This document shows positions 49,558 through 57,844 of a DNA stretch of 64,000 nucleotides, in pieces. The stretch is from NCBI RefSeq assembly GCF_003058225.1, contig NZ_QBUG01000008.1, positions 186,001 to 250,000 of the forward strand, given 5' to 3'. Both the position numbers and the translations under genes were made by a program. Each line of letters opens with the position of its first letter. Within the stretch, counting starts at the first letter, position 1. The notes below the pieces were generated by a model that was not told the DNA's origin, did no database searches, and was given only the letters and a program-made list of their open reading frames with translations. Source of the DNA: Promicromonospora sp. AC04. GTDB lineage: Bacteria > Actinomycetota > Actinomycetes > Actinomycetales > Cellulomonadaceae.

Positions 49558-51762
49558 ATGACCACGAAGCTCCCGCCCGCATGGGACGAGTCCGACCCGC
49601 CCCGGACGACCCGGCCGAATGCCGGGCCCACCGGGGAGTCCGACCCTTCCCGGACGACCCGGCCGAATGCCGGGCCGACCGCCTGGCCGCCCCGCTGGGG
49701 TGCCGCCCCGGTGAGCGACCTCGACACGAGCCCGCTCACGGGGTTGACGAGGGACCACTGGATCGCGGCGGCGGACGGCCTGCTCCGCTCGGCCGCGCGG
49801 CAGGCGAGCGCGAGCGGTGCCCGGATCACCCCGGACGGCCGCCCGTCGTGGAACGGACCGGACTCCGACGCGCTCGAAGGGTACGCGCGCACGTTCCTGC
49901 TGCTGGGGTGGCGGCTGTCGGGGACGGGCGGCGTCGACCCGGAGTCCGATCCCGAGTCCGATCCCGAGGTCGATCCCGAGCTCGTCGCCGCCTACACCTC
50001 CGGCCTCGTCGCCGGCACGGACGCGCGGCACCCCGACGCCTGGCCCCGGATCTCGCCGGACTGCATCCAGGCCCTCGTCGAGGCCGCGTCCGTGGCGCTG
50101 GCGCTGCACCAGACCCGGCCCTGGATCTGGGACCGGCTCCTGCCCGAGCAGCGCGACGTCGTCGTCGGCTGGCTGCTCGGTGCCTTCACCATGGAGGTGC
50201 CGGACAACAACTGGCACTGGTTCCGGGTGGTCGTGGCCACGTTCGTCGCGACGACGGGTTACCCGCTGAGCGCCGACCAGCACGAGGTGGTCGACGCCGA
50301 CCTCGCCCGGATCGAGGAGTTCTACGTCGGCGACGGGTGGTACCGCGACGGGGCGGGGGAGGGCGACCGGTTCGACCACTACGCGGGCTGGGCCATGCAC
50401 TTCTACCCCGTCCTGTGGCACCGGATGTGCGAGTCCCTCGACGCGACGTCGCCGATCGCCCGGCGCTCGGTCGCGATGCGCGAGACGCACCGGGCGCGGC
50501 TCGTGGACTTCCTGGCGGACTATCAGCACCTGGTCGGGGCGGACGGCGCCCCGCTCTTCCTCGGCCGGTCGCTCACCTACCGGTGGGCCGCCGCCACGGC
50601 GCCGCTCGCGGCCGTCGTCGACGGGGCGTCGTCGTGGTCGCCGGGACTCACCCGGCACCTCGCGAGCGCGATGCTGCGCTACTTCCTCGACCGCGGCGCG
50701 ATCGGGTCGGAGGGCCTGCCGAGCCTCGGCTGGTTCGGCCCCTACCCGCCGATGATCCAGGGATACTCCGCGCCCTCGTCCCCGTTCTGGCTGTCGAAGG
50801 CGTTCGTCTGCCTCCTGATCGACGCCGAGGACCCGTTCTGGACGGCCGTCGAAGAACCGCTGCCCGCGGCCATGGAGAACCGGGTCCGGACGATGCCTCG
50901 GCCGGGCCTGGTCGTGTCGTCGACGGCCGACGACGGCATCGTGCGGGTGGCGAACCACGGCACGGACAACCACCGTCCCGGGGTGCCGGACGATCCGCTG
51001 TACTCCCGGCTGGCGTACTCCACCGCGACGGCCCCGGTCCTGGGGCCGGTGGCCCCCGTCGTGCCGGACAACCACGTCGGACTCGTCTCCGGGGGCCGGA
51101 TATCGCGCCGCGGGCGCATCCACCGCACCGTGCCCGGCGACGGCAGGGTCGGGGACGGCTTCGCCGGTTCGTGGCACGTGCCGACCTGGGTCGACGACGG
51201 TGTGGTGGTCGAGGCCACCGGCGCGCGCATCGAGACGGTCAGTGTGCTGGAGGGACCGTGGGAGCTGCGCATCCACCGGGTCGAGGCCGACGAGGGTTCT
51301 GCCGTGCTGGACAGCGGCTGGGCGGTGGCCGACGACGTCCCGCCCCGGGTCGAGCGAGTGGGACGTCAGATTCGTGTCATAGGCCGAGGGGGCCTGGTGA
51401 GCGTGCTCATGCCGGTCCTCGGCCAGGCTGACGAGCCCTCCGCCGAGCCCTCCGCCGAGCCTGTCGTCGAGCCCTCCGCCGAGCCCGTCGTCGAGGACGC
51501 GGCTGGCGGGAGCCCGCTGGGCCCGTTCGTGCGGGTCCCGTCCGTCACGACTCCGCGGCGGCCCGGTGCGGTGAGCGTGCATGCCGTCCTCGTCGGCCTG
51601 GCGGGGTCGCCGTCCGGCCTGGTGCTCGACCGGGACCCGGAGGTCGTGGTGGAGGAGGCCGGGGGCGCGCACCTGGTCCGCGTGACGATGCCGTCCGGGT
51701 CGCAGCGGCTGCTCGTGCTGGATTCCGGACGGCATGGTCACGTACCGCCGGTCAGCCCTTGA
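49558..51762 (+). CDS. DUF2264 family protein (polysaccharide-utilisation associated)
   Basis: The 734-aa, apparently cytoplasmic protein has a DUF2264 N-terminal domain: EGYARTFLLLGWRLSG, PDNNWHWFRVVVATFV, DGWYRDGAGEGDRFDHYAG, WAMHFYPVLWHRMCES, and the C-terminal GGRISRRGRIHRTVPG. The N-terminal alpha/alpha-barrel resembles glycosidases and lyases acting on rhamnogalacturonan fragments; activity is unproven. Duplicated TRPNAGPT (residues ~18-41) and a (Pro-Ser-Ala-Glu)n tract near residue 625 come from short DNA repeats. It is divergent from the hybrid regulator and next to a CUT1 importer, so it probably handles imported oligosaccharides. Its 3' end overlaps the MalG-like gene by 11 bp. Confidence 0.85.
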   Translation: MTTKLPPAWDESDPPRTTRPNAGPTGESDPSRTTRPNAGPTAWPPRWGAAPVSDLDTSPLTGLTRDHWIAAADGLLRSAARQASASGARITPDGRPSWNGPDSDALEGYARTFLLLGWRLSGTGGVDPESDPESDPEVDPELVAAYTSGLVAGTDARHPDAWPRISPDCIQALVEAASVALALHQTRPWIWDRLLPEQRDVVVGWLLGAFTMEVPDNNWHWFRVVVATFVATTGYPLSADQHEVVDADLARIEEFYVGDGWYRDGAGEGDRFDHYAGWAMHFYPVLWHRMCESLDATSPIARRSVAMRETHRARLVDFLADYQHLVGADGAPLFLGRSLTYRWAAATAPLAAVVDGASSWSPGLTRHLASAMLRYFLDRGAIGSEGLPSLGWFGPYPPMIQGYSAPSSPFWLSKAFVCLLIDAEDPFWTAVEEPLPAAMENRVRTMPRPGLVVSSTADDGIVRVANHGTDNHRPGVPDDPLYSRLAYSTATAPVLGPVAPVVPDNHVGLVSGGRISRRGRIHRTVPGDGRVGDGFAGSWHVPTWVDDGVVVEATGARIETVSVLEGPWELRIHRVEADEGSAVLDSGWAVADDVPPRVERVGRQIRVIGRGGLVSVLMPVLGQADEPSAEPSAEPVVEPSAEPVVEDAAGGSPLGPFVRVPSVTTPRRPGAVSVHAVLVGLAGSPSGLVLDRDPEVVVEEAGGAHLVRVTMPSGSQRLLVLDSGRHGHVPPVSP

Positions 51763-52678
51763 CGGCGCCCTGCATGATGCCGGCGACGAGCTGGCGCCCG
51801 GCGAAGGCGAAGACGAGCAGGAGCGGGAGGGTGACGAGGAAGACCCCGGCCATGATCAGGGAGTAGTCGTCGTGGTAGCCGGCGGTGAGGTTCTGGACCG
51901 CGATGGGCAGTGTCGGGTTCTGTGATCCCAGGACGATCGAGGGCCAGAAGAAGCTCGTCCACTGCCCGACGAAGACGAACAGGCCCAGCATGGACGCGGC
52001 GGGCAGCGCCGCGGGCAGCGCGATGCTCCAGAAGGTGCGGATCATGGACGCGCCGTCCACACGGGCGGCCTCGATGAGCTCGTACGGCAGCGCCGAGTCG
52101 AGGTACTGCGTCATCCAGAACACGCCGAACGCCGAGACCAGGTGGGGCACGATCACTGCCTCGATCTTCCCGACCCAGGACAGCTCGGACATCAGGATGT
52201 ACAGCGGGATGACGCCCAGCTGGGTGGGTACCGCCATGGTCGCGACGACAAAGACCAGCAGCGCGTTCCGCCCGGGGAACCGCAGCTTGGCGAACGAGAA
52301 CCCGGCCAGCGTGGAGCTCAGCACCGTGGCGAGGGACACCACCACGGCGATGATCAGGGAGTTGGCCAGCGCGAGCCAGAAGTTGACCTGGCTGGAGGAC
52401 ATGACGTCGGCGAACCCCGCGAAGACGCTCGCGTCCGGCCAGAGCTGTGGCAGCGCCCGCTGCGAGATCGACACCTGGTCCGACGAGCCGAGCAGCAGCG
52501 TGTAGTACAGCGGGAACGCCGAGACCACGAGCGCGACCGCCAGGATCGTGTAGGTCACCCACCCGGGCCGGCGCACCGCCGAGACGGTGCCGTTCCGGCC
52601 CAGACGTGCCCGCTTGCGGGCGGCGGCCCGCGCGGCCCCTCTGCCGACGGTCTGCGCGGCGGCGGCGACGGATGTCAT
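51752..52678 (-). CDS. ABC sugar permease (MalG-like), second importer
   Basis: The 308-aa CUT1 permease has six TM segments from TYTILAVALVVSAFPLYYTL and the EAA loop LIEAARVDGASMIRTFWSI, ending GRQLVAGIMQGAVKG. ATG at 52678 overlaps the stop of the MalF-like gene (ATGA). It is the last gene of the importer operon and overlaps the convergent DUF2264 gene by 11 bp. Confidence 0.93.
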   Translation of the reverse strand: MTSVAAAAQTVGRGAARAAARKRARLGRNGTVSAVRRPGWVTYTILAVALVVSAFPLYYTLLLGSSDQVSISQRALPQLWPDASVFAGFADVMSSSQVNFWLALANSLIIAVVVSLATVLSSTLAGFSFAKLRFPGRNALLVFVVATMAVPTQLGVIPLYILMSELSWVGKIEAVIVPHLVSAFGVFWMTQYLDSALPYELIEAARVDGASMIRTFWSIALPAALPAASMLGLFVFVGQWTSFFWPSIVLGSQNPTLPIAVQNLTAGYHDDYSLIMAGVFLVTLPLLLVFAFAGRQLVAGIMQGAVKG

Positions 52679-53757
52679 GAGTCCCTCCGGACCGTTGTCG
52701 TGCTGGCTGTCGTGTCCGCGTTGCCCGCGGCGCGTGCCTCGGCCAGCAGCCGACGGGTCACGGAGCGTCGCACCCGCGGCGTGCGGGTGGCGGACGACGC
52801 GATCCGCCGGCTGAGCAGGAAGTTGCCGAACCCGATCAGCAGGATCAGCACGAACAGCACCCACGCCACCGCGGCCGCCCGGCCGAGGTCGCGCTGGTTC
52901 CCCCACGCGACGTCGTACAGGTACAGCACGGTGGTCATCCACTGCCGGTCCGCGCCGCCCAGGCCACCGGCGTCGAACAGGCGCGCCTCGTCGAAGATCT
53001 GCAGGCCGCCGATGCTCGCGGTGAGCACCACGAAGATCACCGTGGACCGGATCTGCGGGACCGTCACCGAGAAGAACTGCCGCCACGGGCCCGCCCCGTC
53101 GATCGTCGCGGCCTCGTACAGGTCACGCGGCACCGCCTGCATGGCGGCCAGGAAGATCAGGGCGTTGTAGCCCGTCCACCGGTAGTTCACCATCGCCGCG
53201 ACCGCTACGTGACTGGCGAACCGGTCCCGGTGCCAGCCGATCTGGTCGAGGCCGAACGTCCCCAGGATGTCGTTGATCAGGCCGTACTGGTCGGCGAACA
53301 ACCGGCCGAAGATCAGCGACACCGCGATCGGCGCCACGACGTACGGCACCAGGACACCCATCCGCCAGAACGTGGCGTTGCGGATGTTCTGGTCCAGCAG
53401 CGCCGCCAGGGTGATCGCGATGACGATCTGCGGCACCGCGGAGAGCAGGAAGATCGACAGCGTGTTGACCAGGGACTTCCAGAATGTCTCCTGGCCGAGC
53501 ACGTCGGCGTAGTTCTGCATGCCGACGTACGTCCCCTGCCCGCCCAGCAGGTTCCAGTCGTAGACCGACACCACCGCCGTATAGGCCAGCGGAAACAGAC
53601 CGGTCAGCGCGAACAGCACGAAGAACGGCGAGACGTAGAGGTAGGGCGAGACCTTGACGTCCCAACGGCCCAACGCCTGGGAGAATCCCAGCCGGCGCGG
53701 TGCGCGCTGCGGAGCATCCGGCGTCGGCGCCGACTGCGTGGTGGTGAGTGCGGCCAT
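52675..53757 (-). CDS. ABC sugar permease (MalF-like), second importer
   Basis: The 360-aa permease has six TM segments from LYVSPFFVLFALTGLFPLAY and the EAA loop DLYEAATIDGAGPWRQFF. A long basic C-terminal tail (RRSVTRRLLAEARAAGNAD) is unusual. ATG at 53757 has AGGAAG at good spacing. It follows the binding-protein gene after 90 bp that hold four 15-bp tandem repeats. Confidence 0.93.
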   Translation of the reverse strand: MAALTTTQSAPTPDAPQRAPRRLGFSQALGRWDVKVSPYLYVSPFFVLFALTGLFPLAYTAVVSVYDWNLLGGQGTYVGMQNYADVLGQETFWKSLVNTLSIFLLSAVPQIVIAITLAALLDQNIRNATFWRMGVLVPYVVAPIAVSLIFGRLFADQYGLINDILGTFGLDQIGWHRDRFASHVAVAAMVNYRWTGYNALIFLAAMQAVPRDLYEAATIDGAGPWRQFFSVTVPQIRSTVIFVVLTASIGGLQIFDEARLFDAGGLGGADRQWMTTVLYLYDVAWGNQRDLGRAAAVAWVLFVLILLIGFGNFLLSRRIASSATRTPRVRRSVTRRLLAEARAAGNADTTASTTTVRRDS

Positions 53758-53799
53758 TTCAAGCTTCCTGATCAACTGCGCGAGACGGGGGCGGGTTAC

Positions 53800-53859
53800 C
53801 TCCTGGAGGCCGAGCTCCTGGAGGCTGGGTTTCTAGAGGCCAAGCTTCTAGAGGCCGAG
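53800..53859 (-). repeat. Four 15-bp tandem repeats spanning the binding-protein stop codon
   Basis: Four 15-bp units (two of the CTCCTGGAGGCCGAG type, two of the TTTCTAGAGGCCAAG type) begin in the last codons of the solute-binding gene and run into the gap before the permease. In the gene's frame each unit re-encodes LGL plus two more codons, so the repeats arose by duplication of the gene's own end. Confidence 0.8.
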
Positions 53860-55179
53860 GTCGTCGAAGGCCGTGAGCGTCTTCTCCCACGAGGTGCCGG
53901 GGTCCTCGTCCGTCGTCTCGACGCGCTCGATGCCCTGCTGCACCGTCTGGTGGATCGCGAAGTAGTTCGGCCCCTTGAACGGGTTCCCCTCGATCGCCTG
54001 CGCGCGGTTCGAGAAGATCTGACCCACCGGGGCGTCGTTCATGAACTCGTTGACGAACGACTGCACCTGCTCCGACTCCTGCGCCTCGATCTGCGACGGG
54101 AAGTTCCCGGAGGTCTCGAACGCCGCGGTCTGCTGCTCGGGCGCGGTCAGCCACGCCGCCAGCTCCTTGGCGGCCTCGATGTGCGCGCCCGAGGCGGGCA
54201 CGGTCAGGAAGGAGCCGCCCCAGTTGCCGCCCCCGCCGGGAAACACGTCGGCGATGTTCCAGCCCGTGACCCCGCCCGAGTTGGACTCGATCGAGCCGGT
54301 CATCCACGCGGGGCACAGCATCGTGGCGAAGGCATCGTTCTGGAAACCGGAGGCCCAGTCCTCGCCCCACTGCACCAGGCCCGCCGACAGCCCGGCGTCG
54401 TGCTGCTCCACTATCGTGTCGTACAGGTCCTTGATCTCCGCGTTCTCGGCCAGCGGCTTGGGCGTGCCGTCGCTCTCCTCGTACGCGTTCTCGACCTGGT
54501 TCACCAGACCCTGGTAGGTGGCGACGCCCGAGTCGTACCAGGCGGTGTCGGAGCCCTTCACGAAGTCCGCGCCCGCGGCGAAGTAGTCCTCCCACGTCGC
54601 GTCCTCACCGCCGAGCAGCTCCGCGACCTCGTCCGGCTCGGACGGGAGGCCCGCCTCCTCGAACAGGTCCTGGCGGTAGCAGATCGCCTCGGGCCCGATG
54701 TCGGTGCCGTAGCCGATGAGCTTGCCGTCGGGCGTCGTGGCCTGCTCCACCTTCCAGTCCATCCAGCGCCCGTCGAGCTCGGGGTCGGTCATGTCGGTGA
54801 ACAGGTCCGGGTACTGGGCCAGCTCGCTGATCCAGTCCACCTCGATCGCCTCGACGTCGGCCAGGCCCTCGCCGCCGGCGGCGAGCTTCGTGGTCAGGTT
54901 GGTCCGCGCGTCCGCGGCGGACGCGGCGTCGATCAGCTCCACGGTGACGTCCGGGTGCTCCTCGGTGTACTGCGCCAGGAGCTCGTCGGAGTACCCGAAG
55001 TCGTTGAAGGTCGCGACGGTCAGGGTGATGGGACCGTCCTCGGCGGCCCCGCCGCCGTCGGACCCGCCGCCGTCGGACCCGCCGCAGGCGGTCAGCGCGA
55101 GGACGACGGCGGCCGCGCCGGCGGTCGTCTGGAGGGTGCGCGCGGCGGCGCGCCTGGTGGGTCGAGTGCTGCTTCGCAC
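53848..55179 (-). CDS. ABC transporter solute-binding lipoprotein, second importer
   Basis: The 443-aa family-1 solute-binding protein has a lipoprotein signal ending LALTACGG, followed by a Gly/Ser/Asp spacer and the mature fold (ITLTVATFNDFGYSDELLAQ, HPDVTVELIDAASAADART, IGYGTDIGPEAICYRQDLFE, GSFLTVPASGAHIEAAKELA). GTG at 55179 has AGGGAG at good spacing; the longer open frame upstream runs through direct repeats and is unlikely to be coding. It is first in a three-gene importer operon without ATPase. A GATC-N6-GATC palindrome about 240 bp upstream links it to the hybrid regulator. Confidence 0.93.
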   Translation of the reverse strand: MRSSTRPTRRAAARTLQTTAGAAAVVLALTACGGSDGGGSDGGGAAEDGPITLTVATFNDFGYSDELLAQYTEEHPDVTVELIDAASAADARTNLTTKLAAGGEGLADVEAIEVDWISELAQYPDLFTDMTDPELDGRWMDWKVEQATTPDGKLIGYGTDIGPEAICYRQDLFEEAGLPSEPDEVAELLGGEDATWEDYFAAGADFVKGSDTAWYDSGVATYQGLVNQVENAYEESDGTPKPLAENAEIKDLYDTIVEQHDAGLSAGLVQWGEDWASGFQNDAFATMLCPAWMTGSIESNSGGVTGWNIADVFPGGGGNWGGSFLTVPASGAHIEAAKELAAWLTAPEQQTAAFETSGNFPSQIEAQESEQVQSFVNEFMNDAPVGQIFSNRAQAIEGNPFKGPNYFAIHQTVQQGIERVETTDEDPGTSWEKTLTAFDDLGL

Positions 55180-55492
55180 AGTGACTCCCTTGTCTTGTTC
55201 GAAGGTCTTGTTCGAAGGTCTAGCCCGAAGAGCCGTGTGGAACGGCAACCTGTCGGTGGGGCGCTCCGGACGAATGGACGGAGCGGGCTCCCTTGCCTTC
55301 CGCAGATGCTCATTCCGGCGGCCGGGGGCGTCAACCAGCGAACGGGGCGTCGTGGGTTCGCGACGGCTCGGAGCCGCCAGTTCCTGCGGTTCCCACGCCG
55401 TCGAGACTTGGGGCGCGAGGTGATCGGTATTGATCGAGATCGCCGTCGCGGCGTCGTCGCCCGCGCGGCCCGCGACCCATAGAGTCGGCCAG
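55180..55492. promoter_or_regulatory. 313-bp divergent intergenic region with repeats and operator site C
   Basis: Near the binding-protein start is a 13-bp direct repeat (CTTGTTCGAAGGT twice, 55195-55220) that places two TTCGAA palindromes 13 bp apart. At 55420-55437 lies GTGATC-GGTATT-GATCGA, of the same GATC-N6-GATC design as sites A and B but with imperfect outer bases; it is also close to the start of the SnoaL-like gene. The rest shows no coding character. Confidence 0.5.
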
Positions 55493-55861
55493 ATGACAGT
55501 GCTGGTGGACTACATCGATGCCTGGGTGGCAGGGGACGTCGAGCGCATCGCCGCAACGGTGGCCGAGGACTGCGTCATCACGGAGTGCTACGGACCGGTC
55601 TACCGCGGGCGGGACTGGGTTCGCCGCTGGGCGGAGGACTGGTTCGGCGCGGGCGGCGTCGTGCACCGCTGGGACGTCACGGACCACATCGTCACCGCCG
55701 ACCGCGAGGTCGCCGAGTGGACGTTCGAGTGCACGTGGGAAGGCACCCGGAGCACCTTCGACGGCGCCACCATCGCCAGCACCCGAGACGGTCTCGTCCT
55801 GACGCTGCGCGAGTACCAGACCACTGCACCGCTCTACGACTGGCGCGGCTCCTGGCGCTGA
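55493..55861 (+). CDS. SnoaL/NTF2-like small protein
   Basis: The 122-aa protein has the NTF2-like pattern: YIDAWVAGDVERIAATVAED at the first helices, CVITECYGPVYRGRDWVRRW (the cone entrance) and C-terminal strands EWTFECTWEGTRSTFDG and LVLTLREYQTTA. Such proteins bind or isomerise small molecules, or are simply structural; no ligand can be named. ATG at 55493 has a weak site. It stands alone, convergent with the DUF202 pair. Confidence 0.82.
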   Translation: MTVLVDYIDAWVAGDVERIAATVAEDCVITECYGPVYRGRDWVRRWAEDWFGAGGVVHRWDVTDHIVTADREVAEWTFECTWEGTRSTFDGATIASTRDGLVLTLREYQTTAPLYDWRGSWR

Positions 55862-55895
55862 CCGGGGACCTCTGCAGCGCGTGCGCTACGCGCAG

Positions 55896-56240
55896 TCAGG
55901 ACCACACGTGCATGCCGACGACGACGGCGAGGCCGCCGAGGCCGAGCACCACCACCGCGCCGCCCGCGAGCGCGAGCAGCCCGGCGCCAGGGTTCGCCGA
56001 CCCGGGGCCTCGGGCCGGGACAGGCACGCGCCTGGCGTGCCGGCGCCGGGACGCCAGCCACAGGAACCCGGCCAGCACCAGCCCGACCCCGCCCGGCAGG
56101 ATCCAGACCGCGCTGCCGAAGAGCGCGGGCAGCAGCCGGGCGCCCACCAGGGAGGCGGCCGCGAGGGACAGTGCCGTGCGGCGCCACGCGAGCTCGGTGC
56201 GCTCGACCTGGAGGCCGGCCTTCGGGGCGGTGTCGGTCAT
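55896..56240 (-). CDS. DUF202 membrane protein
   Basis: The 114-aa protein has the DUF202 signature VERTELAWRRTALSLA in the first helix, then TM segments LLPALFGSAVWILPGGVGLV and AGLLALAGGAVVVLGLGGLA. These small proteins (YidH/YidG type) come in pairs and have no established role. ATG at 56240 overlaps the stop of the companion DUF202 gene (ATGA). Confidence 0.85.
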   Translation of the reverse strand: MTDTAPKAGLQVERTELAWRRTALSLAAASLVGARLLPALFGSAVWILPGGVGLVLAGFLWLASRRRHARRVPVPARGPGSANPGAGLLALAGGAVVVLGLGGLAVVVGMHVWS

Positions 56241-56608
56241 CGGAGCAGGATGCCCAGCAGCACCAGCACGCCGACCACCGCGACGACGATCGTCAGCGCC
56301 ACCCCCACGATCGTCGACGGCAGCGGCGACCCGCTGCGCAGCGCGCGCTCTACCCGCATCCACCCGGACCAGGCGAGCAGGGGCACGACCGTCCCGGCCA
56401 CGATGAGCACAATCGACGCCGCGAGCCGCAGGCCAGGATGCAGGTCCAGCCCGAGCGCCTCGAGCGCCACCCCGCCCGCGACGAGCGCGAGGGCGGTCCG
56501 GATCCAGGCGAGAAAGGTCCGCTCGTTGGCGAGTGTGAACCGCGCGTCGGGCTCCCCGCCGACGCCGAAGACCGACCCGGGGAACCGACGGTCGTCGGGC
56601 CGGCTCAT
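56237..56608 (-). CDS. DUF202 membrane protein, YidH-like
   Basis: The 123-aa protein has the DUF202 signature FTLANERTFLAWIRTALALV, then three hydrophobic segments (ALALVAGGVALEALGLDL, ASIVLIVAGTVVPLLAWS, IVGVALTIVVAVVGVLVLLG). It is paired with the second DUF202 gene downstream by a 4-bp overlap, and its own ATG overlaps the stop of a 43-codon open frame. The pair probably forms a hetero-oligomer in the membrane. Confidence 0.88.
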   Translation of the reverse strand: MSRPDDRRFPGSVFGVGGEPDARFTLANERTFLAWIRTALALVAGGVALEALGLDLHPGLRLAASIVLIVAGTVVPLLAWSGWMRVERALRSGSPLPSTIVGVALTIVVAVVGVLVLLGILLR

Positions 56609-56736
56609 CGAGTGGCCACAGGGGGCTGTTCCCCGGATCGCGCCCTGGATTCCGCCTTGGATTCCGCCCTGGAGCGCGGGCTGCCGTCATCCGTGGAGGG
56701 CTCCTGCTCCGTCAGTCGCTCCTTGAGCCGTTCCAT
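56605..56736 (-). CDS. Small charged protein coupled to the DUF202 pair
   Basis: The 43-aa frame MERLKERLTEQEPSTDD... is very rich in Glu, Arg and Ser, with no hydrophobic segment. It has a good ribosome site (AGAAGG, eight bases) and its TGA overlaps the ATG of the DUF202 gene. That pairing argues for real translation, either as a small protein or as a leader that drives translation of the pair. Confidence 0.5.
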   Translation of the reverse strand: MERLKERLTEQEPSTDDGSPRSRAESKAESRARSGEQPPVATR

Positions 56737-56851
56737 CTGTCGTCCTTCTGCCGTCACTCTCGCCGTAAGTTCCGTGGTCCGATCATGCCCTGGATCTGCT
56801 GCGGTCCGCGTCTGGCAGGGTCCGGCAGTGTCCGCGGGCGTGGACGACCCA

Positions 56852-56902
56852 CGTGCCGATGGGTGCGCCGGGGTCTCGGACCCCGGCGCACCCATCGGCA
56901 CG
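56852..56902. terminator. Perfect 24-bp stem hairpin
   Basis: The 24-bp arms, beginning CGTGCCGATGGGTGCGCCGG and with an exact reverse complement, enclose a TCG loop. The hairpin lies about 50 bp past the stop of the secreted-protein gene on the minus strand and 116 bp before the small DUF202-linked frame. It is a very strong terminator or the core of a small repeat element. Nothing else is seen in this 218-bp gap. Confidence 0.75.
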
Positions 56903-56954
56903 CTCATCTCATCCGAGGCGCCGGCTCCAGCGCCTCGACCAACGGCTTGTGGCG

Positions 56955-57482
56955 TCAGCCGTCGTTGTTCTTCCAGCCGCTCCAGTCGGAGCAGTTGTCC
57001 GGGAGGGACGGAACGTTGCGGCACGTCTTGATGCGGACCTGGCTCTGGACGCCGCCCAGGGCGTTCTCGTTGCCGGTCTCGTACATGTTCTTGTTGCACG
57101 CGCCCCAGTGGCCCGACCCGCCGTAGTACTCGCACCGGCCGTGGCGGTAGAGGTGCCAGGTGCCGTTGGTGTCGCTCAGCCGGTTCTCCCAGAGGACGTA
57201 GGGGGAGTAGCCGTCAGCGCTGGTGTCCTTGACGTAGAGGATGTCGCCGTACTCCTTGAAGGCCCCCTGCGCGCCGGTCGTCGAGGTCCAGAAGTAGCTG
57301 CCCGACGGCGTGGCGCTGTCGGCCGCTGTGTCGTTCTCGAAGGCGTTCACGAGCGGCGTCACCGCCGCCGGTGCGGCAGCGGCGTCCGGGGATGCCACGG
57401 CGGGTGCAGCGGCGGCACCCAGGGTCAGGGCGAGGCCGATCGCGACGGCGACCAATCCGGCCTTCTTCTTGTAAATGTGCAT
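56955..57482 (-). CDS. Small secreted protein, unknown function
   Basis: The 175-aa protein has a signal peptide (KKKAGLVAVAIGLALTLGAA, cut near AVASP) and a ~130-residue mature part rich in Tyr, Gly, Trp and Asn with four Cys (GRCEYYGG, WGACNKN, IKTCRNVPS, DNCSDWSG), probably two disulfides. Motifs such as WTSTTGAQGAFKEYGDILYV, KDTSADGYSP and SDWSGW recur in small secreted actinobacterial proteins of unknown role. ATG at 57482 has GGGAG at long spacing. A 362-bp region with several repeats lies upstream, suggesting regulated expression. Confidence 0.8.
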   Translation of the reverse strand: MHIYKKKAGLVAVAIGLALTLGAAAAPAVASPDAAAAPAAVTPLVNAFENDTAADSATPSGSYFWTSTTGAQGAFKEYGDILYVKDTSADGYSPYVLWENRLSDTNGTWHLYRHGRCEYYGGSGHWGACNKNMYETGNENALGGVQSQVRIKTCRNVPSLPDNCSDWSGWKNNDG

Positions 57483-57844
57483 TTGAAATCAGCTCCCGAG
57501 TATTGAACGTATGATGCGAGTCGGCCAGGCAAGATGGTGCTCTTCGACCAACTAGGTGGAACGCTATGGGGCAGATATTCAGCACCGCACGCAAAGTTTG
57601 CCTGGTAGAAGCCGAGAAAGCGGGCCTGAACTGGGCGTTTGCATCCTGGTGCAATTCAGCCTTTGCATCCAGGTGCAATGAGGTTTGGGCTCCGTATGCG
57701 GCTATCGGGCTCCTGCCGGCAAACTGTGGCCGCAACATGCCTGCTCAGCTCGGGAACTGTGCACGATGTCTTGAGACAGAACTGTGCACGATGTCCCGAG
57801 ACTTAACAGGCATTCCGAGTTGCCGATGATCTGACATTTGCCGA
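57483..57844. repeat. 362-bp intergenic region with two pairs of direct repeats
   Basis: Positions 57638-57654 and 57662-57678 carry TTTGCATCCTGGTGCAA and TTTGCATCCAGGTGCAA, two near-palindromic 17-mers 24 bp apart, with TTGCA/TGCAA arms. Positions 57754-57770 and 57779-57795 both read GAACTGTGCACGATGTC, 25 bp apart and each followed by (TT/CC)GAGAC. CTCGGGA and TCCCGAG flank the second pair. The first pair looks like tandem operators for the secreted-protein gene. The second resembles insertion-sequence end or target remnants, from memory only. No gene is evident. Confidence 0.7.

Noticed and set aside
49375-51741. Long open frame antisense to the DUF2264 gene (788 codons)
   Set aside because: Translation is Arg/Pro/Gly-rich with no domain or ribosome site. 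It is a by-product of G/C-ended codons on the other strand.
53209-55482. Long open frame antisense to the second importer genes (757 codons)
   Set aside because: It covers a permease and a binding-protein gene with clear lipobox and TM patterns on the minus strand.
57566-57829. Plus-strand 87-codon frame in the repeat-rich gap
   Set aside because: It is built across the direct repeats, is Cys/Ala-rich without a ribosome site, and looks non-coding.
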